DNA of 64,000 bases from DASRHT01 sp035293765 (GCA_035293765.1 DATGMF010000074.1:62001-126000), one strand, 5' to 3'. Counted from the first letter of the stretch, positions 52,519-60,881 are shown. Notes: a model not told the origin generated them from the sequence alone. Numbers and translations: made by a program.

Positions 52519-52562
52519 AAAAGCCAGTGTAATCAGTCTAAACTGGTGACGCTGGCTTTTCT
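52519..52562 (-). terminator. Intrinsic terminator after the serine hydrolase gene
   Basis: AAAAGCCAG (52519-52527) pairs with CTGGCTTTT (52552-52560), with inner CAGT/ACTG pairing. On the minus strand it lies 30 nt after the stop and ends in TTTTC. Confidence 0.75.
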
Positions 52563-52591
52563 GTCCGCTGCGTACTATTGCGCTAAAGTGG

Positions 52592-53968
52592 CTATAATGT
52601 TGAATGGCGAGCAGCGATGCGGCCCGCGAAACGCAGCCATTTGATTTGTCCATCCGCCGAGCGCAAGAAATCGCCTTGCGTACCCTTGAAGTGGGTATCG
52701 AGCGCAAGCACGCGATCCTCGCCGCAAAATGCCAGAGGCACAAGCAGCCTGAACCCGCTCTGTCGCGCTGACGAGGGCAAGATCTGGAGCATGAGTCGAT
52801 CATCAACTATGCTCACCTCCCAGGGCGTAAACGAATCGCTGTATTGCCCGACGTAGGGAGTGAGCTGCTCTACAGGTAAGTCAAACGGAATAATTTCCGA
52901 TTCGCTCAACGTCAGATAATGGCGTAAAGCCCATTTCGTGACCTCCTCGCATAACTGGCCGCCGGATGTAGCGTTCGTGAGGATCATTATCGCGAAATGC
53001 ATTGCTGGCACCATGAGCAATAGCGCCTGCTGTCCCATCGTTGCGCCGGAATGCTCCACGATGCGTACTCCATCGATCTCTCTCAGCCACCACGTCAGGC
53101 CAATGGTGGAGGAAGAGAAACTTTCGCGTAGCTGCGGCGTTTGCATCTGCGCTATTGAGGCCGCAGTAAGCACACTTTCCCCATCACTTGCGTTGCCATC
53201 CCTCATGTGAAAATGAAGGTAGCGCAACAGGTCTGCAATGCAGGAGACGAGCCCGCCGGCAGGATGAGCGGCCCGAGGAAGCGCCCAGGAACGGGCAACT
53301 TCTGGCGTCGCGTCCTGGAGTGTATGACCGACCGCAACGCGATGGGTAATAGCCTCCTCCGCGAAAAAGCAGGACGAGGACATCTCTAGAGCATCGAGAA
53401 CGAGCTCTTTTACTGCTTCCTCGTATGTTTTGCCGGTCAGAACTTCGATGATGCGACCGGCCAGGTAGAAGGCGGCATTGTTGTAACCCCAGAATGCGCC
53501 TGGCTCCGTTAGTTGTGGCAGACGGGCCATATTGGCGACGATCCTGGCTAGCGCATCGTCGCCGCGGCCTGTATTGTCGAAGTAGTCGCCAGCCCATCCT
53601 GCCGTGTGCGTGAGGAGATGACGCATCGTCACCCTTGTCGCCGCTTCCTCGTCAGCAAGCTTGAGATCGGGCAGATATGTACGCAGTGGCAGATCCAGGT
53701 CAAGCAGCCCCATCTCAACCAGCCGCATCACTGCCGTACCCGTCACCGTCTTGGTGAGCGAGCCAATTTGAAAGAGCGTCTTGCTATCGACCGGCAGGGG
53801 ATGCTCAACATTCGTCACCCCGAGACCCGCGACATATTCTTTCCCCTCATGCAGCATGCCAATCGCCACGCCCGGCACCTGGAGGCGCTCCATCGTCTCT
53901 TTGATCATCTCTTCCAGCGGATGGAATTCCTGGTTGTGCTGCGTTTGTGTCGTCGTTTTGTCGTTCAT
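52592..53968 (-). CDS. Serine hydrolase, beta-lactamase/penicillin-binding (class C) type
   Basis: 458 residues from the ATG at 53968 (AAGGAG upstream). Active-site motifs: SxxK as Ser70-Lys73 (GSLTKT), YxN in WGYNNAAF (~158) and HxG in EHSGATMG (~310). A C-terminal lipocalin-like extension (~360-458) follows, as in many esterase-type members. No signal peptide, so it is probably a cytosolic esterase, peptidase or amidase rather than a true beta-lactamase. It has a perfect-consensus promoter with a TetR-like operator. Confidence 0.88.
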   Translation of the reverse strand: MNDKTTTQTQHNQEFHPLEEMIKETMERLQVPGVAIGMLHEGKEYVAGLGVTNVEHPLPVDSKTLFQIGSLTKTVTGTAVMRLVEMGLLDLDLPLRTYLPDLKLADEEAATRVTMRHLLTHTAGWAGDYFDNTGRGDDALARIVANMARLPQLTEPGAFWGYNNAAFYLAGRIIEVLTGKTYEEAVKELVLDALEMSSSCFFAEEAITHRVAVGHTLQDATPEVARSWALPRAAHPAGGLVSCIADLLRYLHFHMRDGNASDGESVLTAASIAQMQTPQLRESFSSSTIGLTWWLREIDGVRIVEHSGATMGQQALLLMVPAMHFAIMILTNATSGGQLCEEVTKWALRHYLTLSESEIIPFDLPVEQLTPYVGQYSDSFTPWEVSIVDDRLMLQILPSSARQSGFRLLVPLAFCGEDRVLALDTHFKGTQGDFLRSADGQIKWLRFAGRIAARHSTL

Positions 53969-54053
53969 AACGTTTCTCCTTGCCAAAAAAGACAAAAATA
54001 ACGCATGCCGACACCAGCGTGCGTTTCCCTGGGCCAATAAAGCCCAACATAAA

Positions 54054-54075
54054 AGGCCACTCGGTTGAGTGACCT
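54054..54075. promoter_or_regulatory. TetR-like operator at the serine hydrolase start site
   Basis: AGGCCACTC-GGTT-GAGTGACCT, a 9-bp dyad with one mismatch, spans about +2 to +24 of the predicted minus-strand transcript. CACTCGGTTGAGTG resembles TetR-family operators. An RNA hairpin followed by TTTT is the alternative reading. Confidence 0.45.
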
Positions 54076-54083
54076 GCGGCCTC

Positions 54084-54111
54084 ATTATATACTTGTTTTA
54101 AAGGTTGTCAA
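54084..54111 (-). promoter_or_regulatory. Consensus promoter of the serine hydrolase gene
   Basis: Minus-strand TTGACA (54111-54106), 16-bp spacer, TATAAT (54089-54084). Both hexamers match consensus exactly. The transcript has a ~110-nt leader. Confidence 0.7.
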
Positions 54112-54141
54112 TAGGTTTTTTGCTAATAGAAGGAAATATGT

Positions 54142-55047
54142 ATGCGTATAATCTTCTGCTCTGACTACTGGAATCGGCTAGCGCCCGATCCGGCTTATCA
54201 AGCTGAGGCCGATGCGGCGGCAAAATTGCGCCTTGACTATTCCCTGATCAATTTCGAGGCGCTGAGCGAGCAACAAAATGCGGCGCGGGCGGTGAGCAAA
54301 GTAGAGCCGGCGGCATCCCCAGAAGTGGCAATCTATCGGGGATGGATGCTCAAACCGCAGGTCTATGAGCGCCTCTATGCAGCTCTCGCGCAAAAGGGGC
54401 TTGTGCTGATCAATACTCCCGCTGCTTATAAACACTGCCACTATCTACCGGAGTCCTATCATATCATTGAAGGTTACACTCCTGAATCGATATGGATCAA
54501 AGCCGAAACTGGTATGCAGATGGATGATATTATGGTCCGGCTGCGCGTATTCGGGAATAAACCTATCATCGTCAAGGATTTTGTCAAGTCGAGGAAACAT
54601 GAGTGGAACGAGGCATGTTACATTCCTTCCGCGTCCAATAGAGACGCCGTCGAACGGGTGGTGACGCGCTTCTTGCTGCTCCAGGGCGAGGATTTGAACG
54701 AGGGTCTCGTTTTCCGCGAGTTTAGCGAGTTTGAGCCATTAACGGTGCATTCAAAGAGCGGCATGCCACTGACAAAGGAATTTCGCTTATTCGTGCTTGA
54801 TGGTCGGATCATCCTCACAACAGAGTATTGGGAGGATGGCGACTACGGCGCTGACCGCAAGGTGTCTCCTCCGCTTGACGCGTTTCGCCAGGTCGCGCAA
54901 AAGGTCCAGAGCCGATTTTTTACCCTGGATGTGGCGCTGAAAAAAGACGGGACCTGGAGCATTATTGAGCCTGGCGATGCCCAGGTCGCGGGCCTCCCCG
55001 AAAAAACTGACGTGAATGCATTCTATCAGGCGCTAGCCACGCTTTAA
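54142..55047 (+). CDS. ATP-grasp domain protein
   Basis: 301 residues. C-terminal two thirds look like an ATP-grasp ligase of the DUF4343 kind: PIIVKDFVKSRKHEWNEACYIP, GLVFREFSEFEPL, KEFRLFVLDGRIILTTEYWE, FFTLDVALKKDGTWSIIEPGDAQVAGLP. The last segment holds the metal-binding Asp/Glu. Possible role in a peptide-bond or amide ligation; substrate unknown. The 3' end overlaps the convergent DUF488 gene by 15 bp. Confidence 0.8.
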   Translation: MRIIFCSDYWNRLAPDPAYQAEADAAAKLRLDYSLINFEALSEQQNAARAVSKVEPAASPEVAIYRGWMLKPQVYERLYAALAQKGLVLINTPAAYKHCHYLPESYHIIEGYTPESIWIKAETGMQMDDIMVRLRVFGNKPIIVKDFVKSRKHEWNEACYIPSASNRDAVERVVTRFLLLQGEDLNEGLVFREFSEFEPLTVHSKSGMPLTKEFRLFVLDGRIILTTEYWEDGDYGADRKVSPPLDAFRQVAQKVQSRFFTLDVALKKDGTWSIIEPGDAQVAGLPEKTDVNAFYQALATL

Positions 55048-55413
55048 CGCCTGCTGTAAGTGATCTCGTAGCACAACGGCGTTGTTATGCTCAACGTCGT
55101 GAGCAGCGAAGACGAGCGTGATCGGACCCTGTTTCGCTCTATCCTCCAGTTGCTGCAAAGCCGCCCGCGCCTCTGCGGAACGCAACTCTGCTTCATAGCG
55201 ACGGCGGAACTCCGCGAATTTCTCGGGATCGTGCCCAAACCACTGCCGCAGCTCGTTGCTCGGCGCAAGCTCTTTTAGCCAGAGATCAACATGCGCCCGC
55301 TCCTTAGAGATCCCACGCGGCCAGAGCCGATCAACCAGGATACGCGTTCCGTCCCCCGGCTCAGCCTCATCATAAACGCGCTTGATTGTTATATGCGGTT
55401 TCTGCGGTGCCAT
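55033..55413 (-). CDS. DUF488 family protein
   Basis: 126 residues. Family signature: KRVYDEAEPGDGTRILVDRLWPRGISKERAHVDLWLKELAPSNELRQWFGHDPEKFAEFRRRY and ITLVFAAHDVEHNNAVVLRDHL. DUF488 proteins are small, often annotated as MarR-associated or DNA-repair-linked, with no proven function. A promoter-leader cassette (copy B) lies 114 bp upstream on the same strand. Confidence 0.92.
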   Translation of the reverse strand: MAPQKPHITIKRVYDEAEPGDGTRILVDRLWPRGISKERAHVDLWLKELAPSNELRQWFGHDPEKFAEFRRRYEAELRSAEARAALQQLEDRAKQGPITLVFAAHDVEHNNAVVLRDHLQQALKRG

Positions 55414-55526
55414 TGTGTCCTCTTTTCTATAAATCTGCTTTCTATAACAAAAATATGGCAGAGGATCAAGTGTAGCCTGAGCCCAAAGAAGCGCAGAACG
55501 GAGAATCCGCCGAGAAAAAGCGATAA

Positions 55527-55615
55527 TTTCAGTACCCTCAAGCGGGTCGAGATAGCCCCGGGCAGCTCACCGCTCCCCTTGAGGAGAAGTATAGCGTCAA
55601 ACCCGAAGATGTCAA
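55527..55615 (-). promoter_or_regulatory. Promoter plus structured leader, cassette copy B
   Basis: Minus strand: TTGACA (55615-55610), 16-bp spacer, TATACT (55593-55588), then a foldable ~60-nt leader: closing stem CCTCAAG/CTTGAGG, hairpin GGGAGC-GGTGA-GCTGCCC and hairpin CGGG...CCCG around GGCTATCTCGA, ending TACTGAAA. It is exactly the same length (89 bp) as copy A ahead of the ABC-F gene. It would transcribe the DUF488 gene. Confidence 0.6.
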
Positions 55616-55638
55616 GGGAAAATGCACTAAGGGCAGAT

Positions 55639-55668
55639 TTGACAAGAGCGAACTCTGCCTTGCATACT
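55639..55668 (+). promoter_or_regulatory. Promoter of the redoxin (selenoprotein) gene
   Basis: TTGACA (55639-55644), 18-bp spacer, CATACT (55663-55668), about 75 nt upstream of the ATG at 55746. Confidence 0.5.
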
Positions 55669-55745
55669 TAAAAATGAGTAATCCCCAATGTGTGTTGTCC
55701 CTAATGATTGGTTGTGCTATTTGGCACAGAGGAGAAATCAGGCTA

Positions 55746-56816
55746 ATGATACTGAAAACGCTCCATATCGATCCCCTGGAACTCGAACGGCGCACTGGCT
55801 GGGAGATCAAGCCGGAGGGCGCCTGTAAGGATGATCGCTGCGTTCCCTTGCCGGCTATGGCTGGTCCGCAGGTCGATGTGCGCGTGCTGGCGGAGCGGCT
55901 GGGCATGCCGCTGCTGCACGATGAGAAACATGATCTCTGGTCTCTTGGTCCCGAATCGGGTGGGCATGTGCTCAATAGCGCCGTCGCTCCCGAGATTGTG
56001 CTGCCCGATCTTGATGGCAACCTCTTCGCGCTCAGTTCGTTGCGCGGGCAGAAAGTGATCGTGGTTGCATGGGCCTCCTGGTGAGGGTGCCGTCATGATC
56101 TGCCCGTGTGGCAGGCTCTACGCACCGAACTACATCCCCAGGGTTTAGAAGTCGTTACCGTTGCCCTGGATACCGCGGGCGCTGAAGCAGCTCGTCCCTG
56201 GATCGAAGCGGCTAAGCCCGAACATCCTTCGCTGATCGACCAGGCTCACATTCTTGATGAACTGCTGGGCGTCGTCAATGTCCCCAACGCCGTCTGGATC
56301 AATGAGGAAGGCATGATTGTGCGTCCGGTTGAACCGGCCTATCCCCATCGCCCAAACTTTTTCAGAAGCTCTCGTTCTAGCAGCGAGTCCACCGGTGAGC
56401 CTTCTCCCCAACGCAGGCTGACCGATAGCGTGATGGATGTCGTGCGCAGAATCCAGATCGAGCCGGAAGCCTATATCGCGGCCTTGCGCGATTGGGTCGA
56501 GAAGGGATCAGCCAGCAGCTACGCGCTTTCGCCCGAAGAGGTAGTGCGGCGCTCGCATCCGCGCCCGCCCGAGGTGGCGGAAGCAGCCGCGAGCTTTGAG
56601 CTTGGGCAATATCTCCACCGCTCTGGCTATCCTGACGATGCCATACCCTGGTTCCGCCAGGCCCATCGTTTGCAGCCTGATAACTGGACCTACAAGCGGC
56701 AAGCCTGGACCTTTGCCAATCCCACGCAAGGTCCCAGTGAAGCCTATGATAGCCACTGGCTCGCCGACGTGCTGGCAATCGGACCCGAAAACTACTATCC
56801 GCGCCTCGAACTATAA
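55746..56816 (+). CDS. Thioredoxin-fold (redoxin/TlpA-like) protein with in-frame UGA: probable selenoprotein
   Basis: Two open stretches, 55746-56081 and 56085-56816, are in the same frame and separated only by TGA at 56082-56084. Read through as selenocysteine the protein has 356 residues with Sec113 in VAWASWUGCRHDLPVWQ, exactly where redoxins carry their redox cysteine. Upstream (PEIVLPDLDGNLFALSSLRGQKVIV) and downstream (VVTVALDTAGAEAARPWI ... VVNVPNAVWINEEGMIVRP) form one continuous thioredoxin fold; a C-terminal helical, TPR-like part follows (~270-356). A SECIS-like stem starts at the UGA. Start chosen by GAGGAG 11 nt upstream. Alternative: a point-mutation pseudogene, less likely given the position of the UGA and the clean downstream frame. 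Confidence 0.8.
56083..56118 (+). promoter_or_regulatory. SECIS-like hairpin at the UGA codon
   Basis: GAG (56083-56085)/CTC (56116-56118), a symmetric GG/GG internal loop, TGCC (56088-56091)/GGCA (56110-56113), then an inner CATG/CGTG stem with a seven-base loop. Bacterial SECIS elements lie directly after the UGA within the reading frame, as here. Confidence 0.55.
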
Positions 56817-56880
56817 TTACTCGAATGGAGTGAGGGAAAACAACCTCACTCCATTCTCTTTTATAGAAGGAACAACTTAT

Positions 56881-58125
56881 ATGAGCGAAAAATGGCTACA
56901 GCAATATATTCTGCTTGCTTTTCATATAGACAAAGTGGTGCGGGCGGCTGACGAATGTCCATTTGTTGAAGCGTATTACGGACCACCCGCGTGGAAGTTA
57001 CAAGCCGAAGCTGAACCAGCGATGGCTCCCGCCGATCTGGTGCGGCAAGCTATGGCCCTGGCGGATACTTTGCCATTGCAGGGCTTTGCCGCTCAACGGA
57101 CAATCTTTCTGGAAAAGCATGTCAAAGCTATGGAAATGTTATGCCGTAAGCTCAGTGGCGAGCCCCTCTCGCTGGCGGAAGAGGCCAGATATTGCCTGGA
57201 TATTCAGCCAACCTGGACGCCAGAGGAGCAATTTGAGCAGGCGCATGCCCTGTACGAGTCGGTGCTTCCTGGAACAAGCAATCTTGCGGAGCGTGCGCGG
57301 ATATACAGAAAGTCGCTTGCTTTCCCCTCAGACCAGACTGACGCACTGATAGGCTTTATCAAGCAGGCATATGCCGAAGCGCGCAAACGAACAAAAGCTT
57401 TCATAGAGCTGCCTGAAGAAGAAGCAATTGAGATTGAGTATCGTGCTGAGTGGAAACACGATGCCGCCGCCTACTATGAGGGCGACTATCGAACACATAT
57501 CGTTATGAACGTCGCCTCCACCGGAGCATATCTCTCTCGCCTGTTTGATCATAAAGTGTGCCATGAAGGCTATCCCGGTCATCATACCGATTATGTCCTC
57601 AAAGAACAGCTTCTATATCGCCAGCAGGGTTATGTAGAGCATACGATCAATTTGACCCTATGCCCGCAACGCGTAATCGAGGAGGGCATTGCGCAACTGG
57701 CCCACGCAATGATCTTCGCAGAAGGAGAAGCTGAGCAATGGATAGCTGAACACATTTATCGAACAGTGCAAAAAGAGGTCGATCCGATGGTGCTCTTGCG
57801 CTTACGACAGGCCAGCGAGATGCTGGGAGGCGTCTGGGACAATGCGGCTATGCTCTTAGATGAAGGACGACCAGAGCAGGAAGTGAGCCAGTATCTTACC
57901 ACATATATGCTGCTTGCGCCAGATCAAGCTGCCCAGATGGTGACTCACTTGAAACATCCCATCTGGGGACGCAATGAGCTGACATATCTAAGCGGCAAAA
58001 AGCTGATGCAGCCGTGGCTACAGGGAGCCGATAGGCTAACAGTGTTTCGCCGCTTCTTAACGGAGCAGATCACGCCTGCGCAGCTAATTGATGGAAAGAG
58101 GGACAAAGCGACGTGGAAACAATGA
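56881..58125 (+). CDS. DUF885-type metallopeptidase-like protein
   Basis: 414 residues from the ATG at 56881 (GAAGGAAC upstream). Mostly helical with the motif HEGYPGHHTDY (~228), the HExxPGHH form seen in DUF885 zinc-dependent peptidase-like proteins, and EEGIAQLAHAMIF downstream that would supply the third metal ligand. Probably a cytosolic carboxypeptidase/oligopeptidase relative; activity is not shown. It follows the selenoprotein gene by 64 bp and may be cotranscribed. Confidence 0.8.
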   Translation: MSEKWLQQYILLAFHIDKVVRAADECPFVEAYYGPPAWKLQAEAEPAMAPADLVRQAMALADTLPLQGFAAQRTIFLEKHVKAMEMLCRKLSGEPLSLAEEARYCLDIQPTWTPEEQFEQAHALYESVLPGTSNLAERARIYRKSLAFPSDQTDALIGFIKQAYAEARKRTKAFIELPEEEAIEIEYRAEWKHDAAAYYEGDYRTHIVMNVASTGAYLSRLFDHKVCHEGYPGHHTDYVLKEQLLYRQQGYVEHTINLTLCPQRVIEEGIAQLAHAMIFAEGEAEQWIAEHIYRTVQKEVDPMVLLRLRQASEMLGGVWDNAAMLLDEGRPEQEVSQYLTTYMLLAPDQAAQMVTHLKHPIWGRNELTYLSGKKLMQPWLQGADRLTVFRRFLTEQITPAQLIDGKRDKATWKQ

Positions 58126-58176
58126 CGCAGAAGCTGCTATACACTGCTATTAAATGAGCATGCTCAGCCAGATCGT

Positions 58177-58488
58177 TTACTGTTGATGCGCCTTCAGGAG
58201 AACTTCCCAGTGCTCGATTGACACTATACGCAGCAACCCCAGTGATGTCCAGGGATCGTCGGCGAGTCGGCGCTCGATATCCTGCTCGCTTGTGGTGGCA
58301 ATGATGAGCAGGACGTTTTTGCCATCGCCAAGCGGGCCGCCCAGGATGACGAAGCCTTCGTCTACCAGGGCATCCATGAACGCAGCATGTTCATCCCATT
58401 GCTCCTGCTGACGTATAGGAATTCTGGTATGCCAGTTATCCACTCGTTCCAGGAGAACCGCGTAATAGGTTGTGGGTGGTTGAGCCAT
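58177..58488 (-). CDS. YciI-like protein
   Basis: 103 residues, a dimeric alpha/beta-barrel fold of the YciI/YCII family: YYAVLLERVDNW, EHAAFMDALVDEGFVILGGPLGDGKNVLLIIATTSEQDIERRLADDPWTSLGLLRIVSIEHWEVLL. Function is generally unknown. The ATG at 58488 is used because AAGGAG sits 5 nt before it; the ATG at 58494 overlaps that site. Confidence 0.85.
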   Translation of the reverse strand: MAQPPTTYYAVLLERVDNWHTRIPIRQQEQWDEHAAFMDALVDEGFVILGGPLGDGKNVLLIIATTSEQDIERRLADDPWTSLGLLRIVSIEHWEVLLKAHQQ

Positions 58489-58581
58489 CAACATCTCCTT
58501 TTTAAGAAATATGCGATCCTTTGCTAATTTTACCCTGGAAATAGGACAGATTTATGTCCTTTAAAGCCTGAGTGGGGTTCC

Positions 58582-59208
58582 TTATCTTATCAGTCCGGTC
58601 AGGCTGAGCAGCGCCAGTAGCCCGAAAAAAGCGATGATGCCGCCGGATAAGCGGTTGATCCAGAGCAACCACTGGTAGGTAAATTTGCCGCGCAGCAGGC
58701 TGATGCCTCCTGTCAGTAGCAGCCACCAGGTTGCCGAGCCGAGGAAAACGCCGGCAACCACCAGGAGCGCGGCCAGAGGGCTGTTCTGACCGCCAACGCC
58801 GATGACCGCGAAAATGGCGGCAAACGAGAGGATCGTCAGCGGATTGGTCAGCGTGAGCAGGAACGTCGAAGCGTAGGCGCTGACAAAGCTCGTCGCCTTT
58901 GCTGCTGCCGCCGCTCGTTCAGCCGGTCGGGTCAGCAGTGTTTTACAACCGAGATAGATCAAAAACAGGCCCCCAAGCCCGCGAATCCAGCCCTGTTGAT
59001 TGACGAGAAAGGTCGCGATGACCGTGAGCCCGAAACCGGCGACGCAGCCATAGAGGCCGTCCGCCGTTGCCACACCTAGACCTGAGGCCAGCCCATAGGA
59101 GAAGCCACGGTGAACGGTGCGCTGAATGCACAATACGCTCATTGGTCCAACGACGGCAGCAATAGAGAGGCCAATCAACAGGCCACGTACGAAAATCCCC
59201 GTGTCCAT
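58582..59208 (-). CDS. LysE-family amino-acid exporter
   Basis: 208 residues, about six membrane segments. N-terminal GLLIGLSIAAVVGPMSVLCIQRTVHRGFSYGLASGLGVATADGLYG is the LysE/RhtB signature. It exports basic or other amino acids. Upstream is a complete attenuator: promoter, leader-peptide ORF and a terminator ending 28 nt before the start codon, so expression is probably controlled by translation of the leader. CAGGAG precedes the ATG. Confidence 0.9.
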   Translation of the reverse strand: MDTGIFVRGLLIGLSIAAVVGPMSVLCIQRTVHRGFSYGLASGLGVATADGLYGCVAGFGLTVIATFLVNQQGWIRGLGGLFLIYLGCKTLLTRPAERAAAAAKATSFVSAYASTFLLTLTNPLTILSFAAIFAVIGVGGQNSPLAALLVVAGVFLGSATWWLLLTGGISLLRGKFTYQWLLWINRLSGGIIAFFGLLALLSLTGLIR

Positions 59209-59235
59209 ATGTTTGCTCCTGATATCAGGTGTTAT

Positions 59236-59274
59236 AAAAAAAGTCGCCAGACCTCATCAAAAGGTCTGGCGACT
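59236..59274 (-). terminator. Attenuator terminator in the lysE leader
   Basis: On the minus strand AGTCGCCAGACCT (59274-59262) pairs perfectly with AGGTCTGGCGACT (59254-59242), followed by six T. It lies within the leader 28 nt before the lysE start. The 5' arm can instead pair with AGGTTTGG at 59332-59325, which in turn can pair with CAGACCTT at 59387-59380. Confidence 0.85.
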
Positions 59275-59296
59275 GGTAACGTCTGCTTCTGCTTGC

Positions 59297-59398
59297 TCAG
59301 GGGGCAAAGGGCATGCGAAGCGAACCAAACCTTATGATGGCCTGATTTGCCTGCTGCTGTTGCGCGACGCTATAAAAACAAGGTCTGTATCGATTCAT
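59297..59398 (-). CDS. Leader peptide of the lysE attenuator (33 aa)
   Basis: ATG at 59398 with GGGGG seven bases upstream; sequence begins MNRYRPCFYSVAQQQQANQA and ends in RMPFAP. The ORF covers both antiterminator segments: segment 1 (59387-59380) in codons 4-7 and segment 2 (59332-59325) near codons 23-25. Early Arg (CGA, AGA), Tyr, Pro and Cys codons or the Gln run could be the sensed codons. It has no expected function other than control of translation-coupled attenuation. Confidence 0.6.
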   Translation of the reverse strand: MNRYRPCFYSVAQQQQANQAIIRFGSLRMPFAP

Positions 59399-59450
59399 CA
59401 GGTTACCCCCTGCTGTCAGTTCAGGTCGATTGCGCTGACGAGACAGGCTA

Positions 59451-59479
59451 AGTATAGCACAACTTGTCCCGTTAAACAA
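59451..59479 (-). promoter_or_regulatory. Promoter of the lysE attenuator transcript
   Basis: Minus-strand TTGTTT (59479-59474), 17-bp spacer, TATACT (59456-59451). Predicted start about 59444 gives a ~235-nt leader. Confidence 0.7.
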
Positions 59480-59519
59480 TTGAGATAAGCTGTGCTATAA
59501 AGACGAATAAGTGCCGAAA

Positions 59520-60857
59520 CTAGAGCGTCCAGACTTTTAGATTGCTGATCGCACCTTCGGTTGTCGCGTCGCCGCCAGTGCTCAGGAAGCCGATCTGGCC
59601 CTGGGTGTAGGTGGTATCGCTGCCGTGCGCGATGCGTTTGCCGTTGATATAGAGGAAGATGTCGCTCCCATTCGCCACTATGGCTACTGTGTTAGGATTG
59701 TTTAGCCCGGCATTCCAGTTGGGGCAGGTGCCTTGCGCCAGGGCATGACTGCAATCTGCGCCGGGATTGGTGTACTTGCAAAGGGTAATGCTGTATGTTC
59801 CTCGCTCGAAGATGGTCAACTCGTACTCGTTGTAATTGCCATCGGAGCGGAAGACGAAGCCCAGGCCGCTAAAATGCTGTCCGCTACTGACGAACGTTAG
59901 TTGTGCCTGCATAGCGAAATTGCTGTAATTCGTGCTTTGTCCGTGGCAGACATTGTTATAATTAGCGACAGCCGTAACATGATAGGCACCGCCCGAGAAC
60001 TGGCAGCCGCCGGTCTCAGCCCAGTTATGACCGCCGCTGTTATCGCTCATCGGATCGCGAAAGGCCAGCGTCCCCCCATAGGGATTTTGCTGTGCAACTG
60101 CCGTAGCGGTGGCGACGACCTGAGCTGTTGCCGTGACATTGACCTGTGCTGTGGCGGTCGCGTAGGTGTTGGCCTGATTGGCCTGAGTCGTAGCGGTGCT
60201 ATTGACGTTGGCCTGGGCAATAGCGGTACTGGTTGCAGCATCGTTGTTCTGGCCCGAACTCGTCGCGGTCAACCCTTGAGCGAGCGCCGTCGCTGTTGCA
60301 GCAGGGCCGCCCGCTGTTCCATTACCACGGCTGTTGGAGAAGTAATAAAAGGCGCTCACGCTCCCACCTATGAGTAGCAGCACCAACGCGATCAGTAGAA
60401 CCAGCGTTGTCGTGGAGGATCTGGGATTTCTGGGCGCAGGAGTTGCAGACAAAGTCTGGTAAGATGCGGGCGGTGGAAGCATGCCGGCATGGTTTACACC
60501 GGTGGCGAGAGGCTGCTCGCTCTTCAGCGTGAGCTGGGTCTGACTGGCTATGGGAGCATTTGCCGCGTTCCCCCTCCCAGGACCAATGTCAGTGGGGATC
60601 GTGGCTGCATCCGCCGCGGGGTCAACTACGGGAATTGAGGGGGTGGCTATGGTGATAGTGAGGACCAGCAAATCTGTCGAGCCTGCTTGAGCGGGTGAGC
60701 CGGTCTGGGCGTCCAGGCGAATAATCTGACCGTCATTGGTACCTGATGGGATGGCGACGCTGACCTGCCGTCCTCCTGGCAGCGTGAGGGTGCGACTGGT
60801 TCCCTGACGAGCCTCTTCTTTGCTAATGGCAAGGGTTGCGTGAATATCATTTAACAT
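59520..60857 (-). CDS. DnaJ-CTD-like / membrane / LamG-like fusion protein
   Basis: 445 residues. Residues ~1-70 resemble a DnaJ C-terminal substrate-binding domain half (IHATLAISKEEARQGTSRTLTLPGGRQVSVAIPSGTNDGQIIRL). A linker with Pro/Ala (~75-148), one membrane span (~149-172, TTTLVLLIALVLLLIGGSVSAFYYF), an Ala/Thr/Gln-rich stalk (~180-275) and a beta-jelly-roll domain (~280-445; YGGTLAFRDPMSDNSGGHNW ... NEYELTIFERG ... DIFLYINGKRIAHGSDTTYTQGQIGFLSTGG) of DUF1080/LamG type follow. So a chaperone-like intracellular part is joined to an extracellular binding domain. Role unknown. Confidence 0.75.
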   Translation of the reverse strand: MLNDIHATLAISKEEARQGTSRTLTLPGGRQVSVAIPSGTNDGQIIRLDAQTGSPAQAGSTDLLVLTITIATPSIPVVDPAADAATIPTDIGPGRGNAANAPIASQTQLTLKSEQPLATGVNHAGMLPPPASYQTLSATPAPRNPRSSTTTLVLLIALVLLLIGGSVSAFYYFSNSRGNGTAGGPAATATALAQGLTATSSGQNNDAATSTAIAQANVNSTATTQANQANTYATATAQVNVTATAQVVATATAVAQQNPYGGTLAFRDPMSDNSGGHNWAETGGCQFSGGAYHVTAVANYNNVCHGQSTNYSNFAMQAQLTFVSSGQHFSGLGFVFRSDGNYNEYELTIFERGTYSITLCKYTNPGADCSHALAQGTCPNWNAGLNNPNTVAIVANGSDIFLYINGKRIAHGSDTTYTQGQIGFLSTGGDATTEGAISNLKVWTL

Positions 60858-60881
60858 GTGCTTGTGCCCCCGTTTATTAAG

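Noticed and set aside
56082..56105. Reading the UGA as a real stop, giving two genes (136 and 236 residues)
   Set aside because: Both parts are in the same frame and each is only half of one thioredoxin fold, and the downstream part has no start codon with a ribosome site before conserved sequence.
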